In this document: positions 5,702 through 12,621 of the stretch, one piece after another
Numbering within the stretch: the first letter of the stretch is position 1
Layout of the letters: the number at the start of each line of letters is the position of its first letter
From: JAJFFW01 sp039187035
GTDB lineage: Bacteria > Pseudomonadota > Alphaproteobacteria > Caulobacterales > Parvularculaceae
Length of the DNA: 14,299 bases
Direction: 5' to 3'
Assembly (NCBI GenBank): GCA_039187035.1
Contig: JBCCZS010000073.1
Coordinates: forward strand, 1-14,299
Program-made: the position numbers and the translations under genes
The notes under the pieces: model-generated
Database searches by the model: none
Seen by the model: only the letters and a program-made list of their open reading frames with translations
What the model was told of the DNA's origin: nothing

Positions 5702-7021
5702 ATGGGATCATCGATCTGCCGGGAGTGCTCAACCGCCGTCGTCGGGCGCGCGCGGTGCCCGTCTTGCGGCAGCGCGCGGCTCCTCGCGCACGACGAACTC
5801 GATTCGCTCGCCATCGCGCATGTCGATTGCGACGCGTTTTACGCCTCGGTCGAGAAACGCGACGACCCGGCGCTTGCGGACCGGCCGGTGCTCGTCGGCG
5901 GCGGGCGGCGCGGCGTCGTCGCGGCGGCTTGCTACATTGCGCGTTCCTACGGCGTGCGATCGGCGATGCCGATGTTCAAGGCCCGCGCGGCCTGTCCGGA
6001 CGCCGTGGTGGTCAAGCCGGATATGGCGAAATACGTCGCGGCGAGCCGTCAAATCCGCGCGCTGATGAACGATCTGACGCCTTTGGTGGAGCCCTTGTCG
6101 ATCGACGAGGCGTTTCTGGATCTATCGGGCACGACGCGCTTGCACGGCGCTGCGCCGGCGCAAACCCTCGTGCGGCTCCAGCAGGCGATCAAACGCGAGG
6201 TCGGGGTGACGGTTTCGATCGGGCTCAGCTGGAACAAGTTCCTCGCCAAGCTCGCCTCGGAGATGGACAAACCGACCGGCTTTTTCGTGATCGGTCGGGC
6301 GGAAACCGAGCGCCTCCTCGCGCGGCTGCCCGTCACCGCTATTTGGGGCGTGGGGCCGGCGGCCGCCAAATCGCTCGCCGCCGACGGGTTGGCGACGATC
6401 GGCGACTTGCAGGCGCGCCCGGTGGCGGAGCTCGCCGCCCGCTACGGCGCCCTCGGCCTGCGGCTCCATCGCCTCGCGTTCGGGCGCGATACGCGGCCCG
6501 TGCGCCCGCGCGGCGCCGCCAAGAGCGTGTCGGCCGAGACGACGTTCGACGCCGACATTCGCGATCTGGGCGCCCTTGAAGCGCGTCTTTATCGGCTTGC
6601 CGAGCGGGTGTCGGCCCGCATGAAAGACAAGGCGCTCGTCGGCCGCGTCGTCACGTTGAAATTAAAGCGCGCGGATTTCTCGATCGTCACCCGTCGGCGC
6701 ACCTTGGCGCGCCCGGCGAACGGCGCGAGCGCGTTGTACGACGCCGCACGCGCCCTCTTGCGCGAGCATGCCGGCGGCGCGGCCTATCGGCTGATCGGCG
6801 TCAGCTATTCGGGCCTTGCGCCCGCCGGCGGCGCGCCGCAGCCGGATCTCTTCGCCGACGCGTCGGCGGACGAAGCCGCGCCCGGCAAACACGAACAGGT
6901 CATGGACGCGGTGCGCGCGCGCTTCGGCGACGACGCGATCGGCCGCGCGCGTTTTGATCGCCCCGCGGGCGGAGCAGATCGGCCCGCCGCCGCCGGCCGT
7001 AAGGAAGATCGTTATGACTGA
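5702..7021 (+). CDS. dinB: Y-family DNA polymerase IV with N-terminal zinc-finger-like extension
   Basis: This is a 439-aa translesion polymerase. The catalytic core starts at HVDCDAFYASVE (40-51) with Asp42 and steric-gate Tyr47. Asp135 and Glu136 lie in SIDEAFLDL, followed by VSIGLSWNKFLAKLAS and the helix-hairpin-helix GVGPAAAKSL. The little-finger domain covers about 270-372, and QPDLF at 380-384 is a clamp-binding motif. Ahead of the core, residues 1-30 carry Cys6-x2-Cys9 and Cys19-x2-Cys22, a likely zinc knuckle absent from E. coli DinB. The ATG at 5702 is required to include it; an internal start near residue 38 would give the classical form. No Shine-Dalgarno sequence or alphaproteobacterial LexA box (GTTC-N7-GTTC) was found upstream. 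Its last 8 nt overlap the ridA-like gene. Confidence 0.93.
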   Translation: MGSSICRECSTAVVGRARCPSCGSARLLAHDELDSLAIAHVDCDAFYASVEKRDDPALADRPVLVGGGRRGVVAAACYIARSYGVRSAMPMFKARAACPDAVVVKPDMAKYVAASRQIRALMNDLTPLVEPLSIDEAFLDLSGTTRLHGAAPAQTLVRLQQAIKREVGVTVSIGLSWNKFLAKLASEMDKPTGFFVIGRAETERLLARLPVTAIWGVGPAAAKSLAADGLATIGDLQARPVAELAARYGALGLRLHRLAFGRDTRPVRPRGAAKSVSAETTFDADIRDLGALEARLYRLAERVSARMKDKALVGRVVTLKLKRADFSIVTRRRTLARPANGASALYDAARALLREHAGGAAYRLIGVSYSGLAPAGGAPQPDLFADASADEAAPGKHEQVMDAVRARFGDDAIGRARFDRPAGGADRPAAAGRKEDRYD

Positions 7022-7478
7022 CGTTGAAGCCCGCCTCGCCGATCTCGGCGTCACCCTGCCGGACGCCCCGGTCCCGCTCGCCAATTACGCGCCTTATGTG
7101 CGCGCCGGGTCGCTCTTGACCGTTTCCGGCCAGGTGTCGATCGGCCCGGACGGGCTCGTCACGGGCGTCGCCGGCGCGGATTTGTCCCTGGACGAGGCCG
7201 TCGCGGCGGCCCGCTTGTGCGCGATCAACCTCATCGCCCAGGCGCGCGCGGCGTGCGACGGCGATCTCTCCCGCGTCGCGCGCGTCGTCCGGCTCGGCGT
7301 CTTCGTCAATTGCGCGCCCGGATTTAACGACCACCCCGCGGTCGCGAACGGCGCGTCGGATCTGATGGTCGCCGCCTTCGGCGAAGAACGCGGCCGGCAC
7401 GCCCGCGCGGCCGTGGGCGCGCCGTCCTTGCCGCTCGGCGCGGCGGTCGAGATCGACGGATTGTTCGAGGTTCAATGA
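7014..7478 (+). CDS. RidA (YjgF/YER057c/UK114) family protein
   Basis: The 154-aa product begins LADLGVTLPDAPVPLANYAP, continues with VSGQVSIGPDG and ends HARAAVGAPSLPLGAAVEID. This is the longer RidA-family type with an N-terminal LG-x-LP segment. Arg131 (HARAAVG) matches the conserved substrate-binding Arg, and Glu146 lies in the VEIDGLFEV end. Classical RidA hydrolyses reactive enamine/imine intermediates from PLP enzymes, but this longer subgroup is less well characterised, so deaminase activity is inferred. The ATG at 7014 has AAGGAAG about 7 nt upstream and lies inside the end of dinB (8-nt overlap). The next gene overlaps by ATGA, indicating translational coupling on both sides. Confidence 0.88.
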   Translation: MTDVEARLADLGVTLPDAPVPLANYAPYVRAGSLLTVSGQVSIGPDGLVTGVAGADLSLDEAVAAARLCAINLIAQARAACDGDLSRVARVVRLGVFVNCAPGFNDHPAVANGASDLMVAAFGEERGRHARAAVGAPSLPLGAAVEIDGLFEVQ

Positions 7479-8668
7479 AACCGGTCGCCGCGGACCCGAA
7501 GACGGCAGCCGAGCCGTCCGCCGACGGGCGCGTTTTGCGCGTCGTCGGCGGCGCGCGCGATATCGGTGAAGCCGTGTGGGCCAAACTCGCGGCCGGCGCC
7601 GAGGCGGAGGGCGATCCGTTTGCGGACTACGCTTTTCTGGCGGCGCTTGAAGCCTCGGGGTCGGTCGGCGAGGGCTCGGGCTGGGAACCCGCGTTTCTCG
7701 GCCTCGACGTCGACGGGACGTTGACGGCGGCGGCGACGGCCTACGCCAAGACCCACAGCCAAGGCGAATATGTCTTCGATCACCATTGGGCGGACGCGTA
7801 TATGCGCGCCGGCGGGCGCTATTATCCCAAGCTCACGGTCGCCGCGCCCTTCACGCCGGCGACGGGCCCGCGGCTCCTCGGCGCGACGCCCCAAGACCGA
7901 CGCGCCCTCGCCGCGGGTCTTGCCGGTTTTGCCGAGCAGGTCGGCTTTTCGTCCGTGCACGTAAATTTCCTTACTGAGAGCGATGCGGCGACCTTGCAGG
8001 ATGTCGGTTTCTTGAGCCGCCTCGGCGTCCAGTACCATTGGTTCAACCGCGGCTACGCGGACTACGACGCCTTCCTCGCGACGTTCGCCTCGCGCAAGCG
8101 CAAACAAATCAAACGCGAGCGCCGTGAAGCGCACGCGTCCGGCGTCACGATTCGCCGATTGGTCGGCGATGCGATCGAGCCGCGCCATTGGGACGCCTTT
8201 TGGCGGTTCTACCAGGACACGGGCGCGCGAAAATGGGGAACGCCTTACCTAACGCGGGCTTTCTTCGACGACATCGCCCGCACCGCCGGCGACCGAATGC
8301 TGATGGTCGTCGCCGAACGGGACCGGGAGCCGGTCGCCGGCGCGCTCAACTTTATTGGGGCCGACGCGCTATACGGGCGCTATTGGGGCTGCAGCGAACA
8401 GGCGAGATTTCTGCATTTCGAGGTGTGCTATCACCAGGCGATCGAATTCGCGATCGAACGCGGCCTGTCGCGCGTTGAAGCCGGCGCGCAAGGAGAGCAC
8501 AAAATCGCCCGCGGCTACGAGCCCGTCGCCACGCGCTCGGCGCACTGGATCGTCGAGCCGAGCTTTCGCGAGGCGATCGCCCGCTATCTCGACAACGAAC
8601 GCGAACAGGTGCGCCGAGAGATCGACTTTCTCGCCGCCGAAACGCCCTTCAAGAAAGAAACCGAATGA
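7475..8668 (+). CDS. FemAB-like/COG3146 GNAT-fold protein (PF04339, former DUF482)
   Basis: The 397-aa product shows the signature blocks of this family. In the N-terminal half are DPFADYAFLAALEASGS (47-63), GW.PAFLGL, a THSQGEYVFD segment, WADAY and GGRYYPKLTVAAPFTPATG (113-131), followed by GPRLL. A Lys/Arg-rich stretch (SRKRKQIKRERREA) follows at about 206-219. The C-terminal half has VAGALNFIGADALYGRYWGC, HFEVCYHQAIEFAIERGL, EAGAQGEHKIARGYEP and AHWI. The family is related to Fem aminoacyltransferases and GNAT acyltransferases and is annotated as peptidoglycan biosynthesis/recognition, but the acceptor is unknown. It overlaps its neighbours by 4 nt on both sides. The first 20 residues look disordered and the start rests on the ATGA overlap. 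Confidence 0.88.
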   Translation: MKPVAADPKTAAEPSADGRVLRVVGGARDIGEAVWAKLAAGAEAEGDPFADYAFLAALEASGSVGEGSGWEPAFLGLDVDGTLTAAATAYAKTHSQGEYVFDHHWADAYMRAGGRYYPKLTVAAPFTPATGPRLLGATPQDRRALAAGLAGFAEQVGFSSVHVNFLTESDAATLQDVGFLSRLGVQYHWFNRGYADYDAFLATFASRKRKQIKRERREAHASGVTIRRLVGDAIEPRHWDAFWRFYQDTGARKWGTPYLTRAFFDDIARTAGDRMLMVVAERDREPVAGALNFIGADALYGRYWGCSEQARFLHFEVCYHQAIEFAIERGLSRVEAGAQGEHKIARGYEPVATRSAHWIVEPSFREAIARYLDNEREQVRREIDFLAAETPFKKETE

Positions 8669-8922
8669 TCGTCGTTCGCGAGTGTTTCGACGTCATGGAA
8701 GCGCGCGTCATCGTCAGCTATCTTCGCGCCGGCGGCGTCGACGCACAGCTGATCGACGGCGAGATGCGCCGTCAATTGCCGGTCGCCGGCCCGGCCAAAA
8801 TCGCGGTGCCCGACGCGCAGGAGCGGCGCGCGCTCGCGCTCTTGGAAGAAGCGGACGCCGGCGAGGCGGCGGTCGACGAAGCGGCCTACTACCGCCCGAA
8901 CGACGAAGGAAACGCGCCATGA
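8665..8922 (+). CDS. DUF2007 small protein (putative signal-transducing protein)
   Basis: The 85-aa product has the DUF2007 (PF09413) pattern. An opening strand and helix read VRECFDVMEARVIVSYLRAG, followed by GVDAQLIDGEM, a Pro-Val-Ala-Gly turn, and KIAVPDAQERRALALL. The fold resembles PII-like or ACT-like ferredoxin-type domains, and no biochemical role is established. The Glu/Asp-rich tail after residue 62 looks disordered. The start (ATGA at 8665) overlaps the stop of the COG3146 gene, and its own stop overlaps the HIT gene start, so it is embedded in the operon. Confidence 0.85.
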   Translation: MIVVRECFDVMEARVIVSYLRAGGVDAQLIDGEMRRQLPVAGPAKIAVPDAQERRALALLEEADAGEAAVDEAAYYRPNDEGNAP

Positions 8923-9353
8923 GCCTTGAAGGCGCCTACGACGACCAGAACACTTTCGCCAAGATTGTGCGCGGCGCGGCGCCGGCGACGGTGATCGCAG
9001 AAACCGACGCGACGCTCGCCTTTATGGACGTGTTCCCGCAGAGCCGCGGCCATTGCCTCGTCATTCCGAAAGCCGGGGGCGCGCGCAATCTCTTCGACGT
9101 CGACCCGGCGACGCTCGGCGCCGTGACGGCCGAGGTGCAGCGCATCGCGCGCGCCGTCCGCGACGGCTTAAAGCCCGACGGCGTGCGAATCGCCCAATTC
9201 AACGGCGAACCCGCCGGGCAAACGGTGTTTCATCTCCATTTTCACATCATTCCGATCTACGCGGACGAAGCGCTCGGCGCCCATGCGAGCGGCGGACCGG
9301 CGGGCGCCGACGTCCTGGAACCGCTCGCCGAAAAGATCCGCGCCGCACTCTAG
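8919..9353 (+). CDS. HIT-family hydrolase (histidine triad)
   Basis: The 144-aa product has the HINT-like layout. TFAKIVRGAAPATVIAETD is at 12-30 and FMDVFPQSRGHCLVIPK at 35-51. The histidine triad HLHFHII is at 105-111 (His105, His107, His109), after the conserved FNGEPAGQ loop at 94-101. These enzymes hydrolyse nucleoside 5'-phosphoramidates or aminoacyl-adenylates through a His-AMP intermediate; the physiological substrate is unknown. AAGGA lies about 8 nt before the ATG at 8919, which overlaps the DUF2007 stop by 4 nt. It is the last gene of the dinB cluster, and a 67-nt gap follows with no clear terminator. Confidence 0.94.
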   Translation: MSLEGAYDDQNTFAKIVRGAAPATVIAETDATLAFMDVFPQSRGHCLVIPKAGGARNLFDVDPATLGAVTAEVQRIARAVRDGLKPDGVRIAQFNGEPAGQTVFHLHFHIIPIYADEALGAHASGGPAGADVLEPLAEKIRAAL

Positions 9354-9420
9354 GCCGAAGCGCGGCTCAGCATCGGCGCGCCGTTGCCGTGGCGCCGCGA
9401 ACGCTTCTATCGTCCGCGCG

Positions 9421-10587
9421 ATGACGGACAGACCGTACACGTTCTATGAATTCTTCGCCGGCGGCGGGATGGCCCGTATCGGGCTCGGCGCACGCTGGCG
9501 GTGCGCGTTCGCCAATGACGTCGACCCCAAAAAAGCGGCGGCCTATGCGGACAATTTTGATGCGGACCATTTCTCGCTCGGCGACGTCGCCGCCTTGACG
9601 CCCGGCGATCTGCCCGGTCGGGTCGATCTCGCCTGGGCGTCTTTTCCGTGCCAGGACCTCTCGCTCGCCGGCGGCGGACGGGGGCTGAAAGGCGCGCGTT
9701 CCGGCGTCTTTTGGGCGTTTTACGGTCTGATGACCGCGCTGCGCGCAAACGGCCGCGCGCCGCGGTTGATCGTCCTCGAAAATGTCTGCGGCCTGTTGAC
9801 GTCTCGCGGCGGCGCGGATTTCGGCGCGCTCGTCAGCGCGCTCGCGGCGGACGGCCGGTCGGTCGGCGCGCTCGTTCTTGACGCGGCGCCGTATACGGCG
9901 CAATCGCGCCCGCGCCTCTTCATGGTGGCGGCCGACGCGGACACGCCGTTGTCGGCGCGCGCGAACGACGATCCGGACCCGGCGACGCCGCCGCCGGCGC
10001 TGCGCCGTGCGGTCGCGCGGTTCGAGCCCGCGACGGCGCGGGCGTGGCGATGGCTCGTCGCGCCGCCCCCGCCTGACGCTTCGCCGCATTTGGCGGACCT
10101 TATCGAGCGCGCACCGAACGACGTCGCGCCCGACCCGCCCAACGAGACCGCCCGCCTCCTCGCGATGATGAGCCCGGTGAACCGCGCGCGCGTCGACACA
10201 GCCCAAGAGGAGGCGCGCCGCGCCGGTCGGCCGGTCGTCGGCGCGCTCTACCGGCGCACGCGGCCCGGCCCTGACGGCCGGCGGGTTCAACGGGCCGAAG
10301 CGCGCTTCGACGGCCTCGCGGGATGCCTGCGCACGCCCGCCGGCGGGTCGAGCCGCCAGCGCCTGATCATCGTCGAGCCCGACGCCGTTCGCACGCGGCT
10401 CGTGTCGGCCCGCGAAGCGGCGCGGCTGATGGGTCTTCCCGATACATACCGTCTGCCGGCGCGCTATAACGACGCCTACAAACTACTCGGCGACGGCGTA
10501 TCGCCGCCCGTCGTGCGCGCGCTGGCGCGGGACGTTCTTGAGCCGCTGCTTAAGGCCCGCCGCGCCATGCGGCGCGCCGCAGCCTAG
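9421..10587 (+). CDS. C5-cytosine DNA methyltransferase (solitary)
   Basis: The 388-aa product carries the ordered m5C motifs: I, FYEFFAGGGMARIGLG (8-23); IV, ASFPCQDLS (73-81) with nucleophile Cys77; VI, ENVCGLL (120-126); VIII, QSRPRLF (161-167); IX, REAARLMGLPDTY (331-343); and X, GDGVSPPVV (357-365), with Asp where Asn is common. The region between VIII and IX (about 170-325) should be the target-recognition domain and contains a long Pro/Ala/Asp-rich stretch (183-245). It transfers a methyl group from SAM to cytosine in a specific site that I cannot predict. No restriction endonuclease or Vsr gene adjoins it. The start is ATG at 9421, without a clear Shine-Dalgarno sequence. The Arg/Ala-rich end (RRAMRRAAA) runs antisense into a methyltransferase remnant. 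Confidence 0.93.
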   Translation: MTDRPYTFYEFFAGGGMARIGLGARWRCAFANDVDPKKAAAYADNFDADHFSLGDVAALTPGDLPGRVDLAWASFPCQDLSLAGGGRGLKGARSGVFWAFYGLMTALRANGRAPRLIVLENVCGLLTSRGGADFGALVSALAADGRSVGALVLDAAPYTAQSRPRLFMVAADADTPLSARANDDPDPATPPPALRRAVARFEPATARAWRWLVAPPPPDASPHLADLIERAPNDVAPDPPNETARLLAMMSPVNRARVDTAQEEARRAGRPVVGALYRRTRPGPDGRRVQRAEARFDGLAGCLRTPAGGSSRQRLIIVEPDAVRTRLVSAREAARLMGLPDTYRLPARYNDAYKLLGDGVSPPVVRALARDVLEPLLKARRAMRRAAA

Positions 10588-10728
10588 AGCGTCGGCGACG
10601 CGTAGATCGGCTGAGGGCGTTAGACCGGACAGTGTAATCGCCAGCCGGGTCTGCGCGTCGCCGCCCGGTCCCTGGCGCGCCTGGCGCTTATGGAGGTCGA
10701 TCAGAAGCGCGAGCTCGTCCGCCGTCAC
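10576..10728 (-). pseudogene. Truncated class I SAM-dependent methyltransferase (N-terminal remnant)
   Basis: The frame from GTG at 10728 reads ALLIDLHKRQARQGPGGDAQ, then TRLAITLSGL and LRVADALGCG. This matches the start of a family of SAM-dependent methyltransferases whose N-terminus has IDLH..-RQGPG-D--T--A--L-GL and then the SAM-binding VADIGCGTG. Similarity stops at the glycine motif, which has one extra residue (AL for I) and lacks the final TG. The remaining frame is antisense to the DNA methyltransferase end. The rest of the enzyme is absent, so this is a remnant. It starts 16 nt after the eno stop on the same strand and was presumably once co-transcribed with eno. The identification rests on recognising about 50 residues. 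Confidence 0.55.
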
Positions 10729-10744
10729 GCCGCCCCCGGCCCCG

Positions 10745-12019
10745 TCACGCTTTGAGGATGGATTTGCCCGCGTAAACCGCGCTGACGCCGAGCTCTTCTT
10801 CGATCCGCAAAAGCTGGTTGTATTTCGCCGTGCGGTCGGAACGCGCGAGCGAACCGGTTTTGATCTGTCCGCAATTGGTCGCTACCGCCAGGTCCGCGAT
10901 GGTCGCGTCTTCGGTTTCGCCCGACCGGTGCGACATGACGGCCGTGTAGCCCGCGCGATGGGCGGTCTCGACCGCATGGAGCGTTTCCGTCAGCGTGCCG
11001 ATTTGATTGACTTTGACGAGGATTGAGTTGGCGCACCCCTCGTCGATCCCGCGCACGAGGCGCTCCGCGTTCGTCACGAAAAGATCGTCGCCGACAAGCT
11101 GGCATTTGTCCCCGATCGCGTCGGTCAGCGCTTGCCAGCCGGCCCAATCGTCCTCGGCGAGGCCGTCCTCGATGGAAATGATCGGATAGGCGTCGACGAG
11201 CTCGCCGTAGTAAGCCGCCATGCCGGCGGCGTCGAGCGTGCGCCCTTCCCCGTCTAGAATATATCGGCCGTCATGGAAAAACTCCGTAGACGCTGCATCG
11301 AGTGCGATGAACATCTCGTCGCCCGCTTTAAAGCCGGCGGTCTCGATCGCTTTCATGATGAAATCGAGCGCTTCGCGCGTGGACGACAGGTTGGGGGCGA
11401 AACCGCCTTCGTCGCCGACATTCGTGTTGTGCCCGGCCGCTTTCAGGCCCGCTTTTAGGGCGTGGAACACCTCCGCCCCCATCCGAAGCGCGTCGGCGAA
11501 ACGCCCGGCCCCCAGCGGCATGATCATGAATTCCTGAATGTCGATCGGATTGTCCGCATGCGCCCCGCCGTTCAGGATGTTCATCATCGGGGCAGGCAGA
11601 ACGCGCGCGCCGACGCCGCCGGCATAGCGGTAGAGCGGCATGGCGGCCGCCTCCGCCGCCGCTTTGGCGACAGCGAGCGAGACGCCCAGAATAGCGTTCG
11701 CCCCGAGCCGCGATTTGTTCGGCTCGCCGTCAAGGTCGATCAACGTCTCGTCGATCTCGACTTGGTCTTCCGCGTCGAACCCGGAAATCGCGTCGAGAAT
11801 TTCCGCGTTGATCGCTTCGACCGCTTTGCGCACCCCCTTGCCGCCGTAGCGATCGCCGCCGTCGCGCAGCTCGTGCGCCTCATGGGCGCCGGTCGACGCG
11901 CCGGAGGGCACGCCCGCGCGCCCCATGGAGCCGTCTTCTAGCACGACGTCGACTTCGACGGTCGGGTTGCCGCGGCTGTCGAGGATCTCGCGGCCGATAA
12001 TGTCGACGATGGCGGTCAT
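10745..12019 (-). CDS. eno: Enolase
   Basis: The 424-aa product is full-length, near the usual bacterial length. It has GREILDSRGNPTVEVDV at 9-25, GVPSGASTGAHEA at 36-48, IQEFMIMP (Glu163), NVGDEGGFAPN (Glu204), Asp241 in ALDAASTEFF, SIEDGL (Glu284), Asp311 in VGDDLFVTN, catalytic Lys336 in LVKVNQIGT, SHRSGETED and KTGSLARS. Enolase interconverts 2-phosphoglycerate and phosphoenolpyruvate in glycolysis and gluconeogenesis; the metal and catalytic residues are all present. The start is the ATG at 12019, with AGGAGA 7 nt upstream. A promoter is seen about 70 nt upstream. Only 16 nt separate its stop from the truncated methyltransferase downstream. Confidence 0.97.
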   Translation of the reverse strand: MTAIVDIIGREILDSRGNPTVEVDVVLEDGSMGRAGVPSGASTGAHEAHELRDGGDRYGGKGVRKAVEAINAEILDAISGFDAEDQVEIDETLIDLDGEPNKSRLGANAILGVSLAVAKAAAEAAAMPLYRYAGGVGARVLPAPMMNILNGGAHADNPIDIQEFMIMPLGAGRFADALRMGAEVFHALKAGLKAAGHNTNVGDEGGFAPNLSSTREALDFIMKAIETAGFKAGDEMFIALDAASTEFFHDGRYILDGEGRTLDAAGMAAYYGELVDAYPIISIEDGLAEDDWAGWQALTDAIGDKCQLVGDDLFVTNAERLVRGIDEGCANSILVKVNQIGTLTETLHAVETAHRAGYTAVMSHRSGETEDATIADLAVATNCGQIKTGSLARSDRTAKYNQLLRIEEELGVSAVYAGKSILKA

Positions 12020-12062
12020 GGGGCGGTCTCCTGGATTCCCGGTCCGCGCGAAAAGGCGGCGC

Positions 12063-12076
12063 ACGCCGGAGGGCGT
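12063..12076 (-). promoter_or_regulatory. Small hairpin in the eno 5' leader
   Basis: ACGCC (12063-12067) and GGCGT (12072-12076) form a 5-bp stem with a 4-nt loop in the predicted eno leader. It is too short to call more than a possible leader structure. Confidence 0.2.
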
Positions 12077-12087
12077 CTTTCGGCGCG

Positions 12088-12115
12088 TTTATAGGCCGCC
12101 GACGCGCGGAGACAA
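12088..12115 (-). promoter_or_regulatory. Predicted sigma-70 promoter for eno
   Basis: On the minus strand TTGTCT (12115-12110) is a four-of-six -35 match. It is followed after 16 nt by TATAAA (12093-12088), a five-of-six -10 match. Transcription would begin near 12081, giving a leader of about 60 nt with the AGGAGA ribosome-binding site. This is the best promoter match between rpmF and eno. Confidence 0.45.
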
Positions 12116-12143
12116 TCGTCGTTTGCGTGCGCGCGCCGTCATC

Positions 12144-12153
12144 GGCACGTGCC
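12144..12153. repeat. Perfect 10-bp palindrome upstream of the eno promoter
   Basis: GGCACGTGCC is a perfect palindrome lying about 30 bp upstream of the predicted eno -35 and about 70 bp downstream of the rpmF stop. It could be an operator. In such GC-rich DNA a palindrome of this length can occur by chance. Confidence 0.25.
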
Positions 12154-12221
12154 ACGCACTGAAGGAGCACGCGGGCCCCAACGACGACGCGATGCAATAA
12201 AGGTCGTTCTAATTCAGAGGG

Positions 12222-12404
12222 TTAGTCGTCTTGCGGCTCAAGAACCTGACGACCGCGATACATCCCCGACTTCAAATCGATGTGGTGCGGCCGGCGCAAA
12301 TTGCCGGTCTTTTTGTCCTCGATATAAGTGTCGCTGGCGATGCGGTCGTGACCGCGGCGCATACCCCGTTTCGACGGGGTGATTTTACTCTTCGGTACCG
12401 CCAT
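12222..12404 (-). CDS. rpmF: 50S ribosomal protein L32
   Basis: This 60-aa gene encodes MAVPKSKITPSKRGMRRGHD followed by YIEDKKTGNLRRPHHIDLKS and MYRGRQVLEP, a full-length L32. It is the form without the Cys zinc-knuckle residues. L32 is a late-assembling protein of the large subunit. The true start is the ATG at 12404: GGAG lies 7 nt upstream, and the MAVPKSK start is invariant in the family. The frame is open for a further 500 nt upstream, so automatic callers may over-extend it. About 200 nt separate its stop from the eno start, and eno appears to have its own promoter. Confidence 0.96.
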   Translation of the reverse strand: MAVPKSKITPSKRGMRRGHDRIASDTYIEDKKTGNLRRPHHIDLKSGMYRGRQVLEPQDD

Positions 12405-12541
12405 GGGGCGTCTCCGGCTGTTCGAACGGCGCAGCGCACAACGCCGACGCGCCGTGCGGGAAGGCGCGTCAATAAGCGAACGGCGCGGCGCCGGCAAGCC
12501 CGTCGTCGCCGGTTCGTGCGCGGTTAAGGAAAATGGGGTCC

Positions 12542-12557
12542 TGCCGCATCGGCGGCA
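12542..12557. repeat. Inverted repeat between rpmF and the divergent secreted-protein gene
   Basis: TGCCGC (12542-12547) and GCGGCA (12552-12557) flank ATCG, giving a perfect 6-bp inverted repeat. It is in the 217-nt gap between the divergent starts of rpmF (12404) and the gene at 12622. It could be an operator or a transcript hairpin. I saw no convincing -35/-10 pair on either strand of this gap. Confidence 0.3.
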
Positions 12558-12621
12558 ATTGAACGCAACGGTCAAACCGCCCGGCAACCGGCCCGGTTTA
12601 GTGTCCGCGCCTGTGTTGCGT

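Noticed and set aside
9354..9420. Possible terminator between the HIT gene and the DNA methyltransferase
   Set aside because: Only a 4-bp stem (GCCG/CGGC) without a U-run was found, so read-through from the operon into the methyltransferase cannot be excluded.
9367..10290. Long minus-strand open frame (307 aa) antisense to the DNA methyltransferase
   Set aside because: It is extremely Arg-rich without domain motifs. The plus-strand gene has all the m5C methyltransferase motifs, so this is a GC-driven shadow.
12461..12477. TTGACG on the minus strand as an rpmF -35
   Set aside because: No acceptable -10 hexamer lies 16-18 nt downstream.
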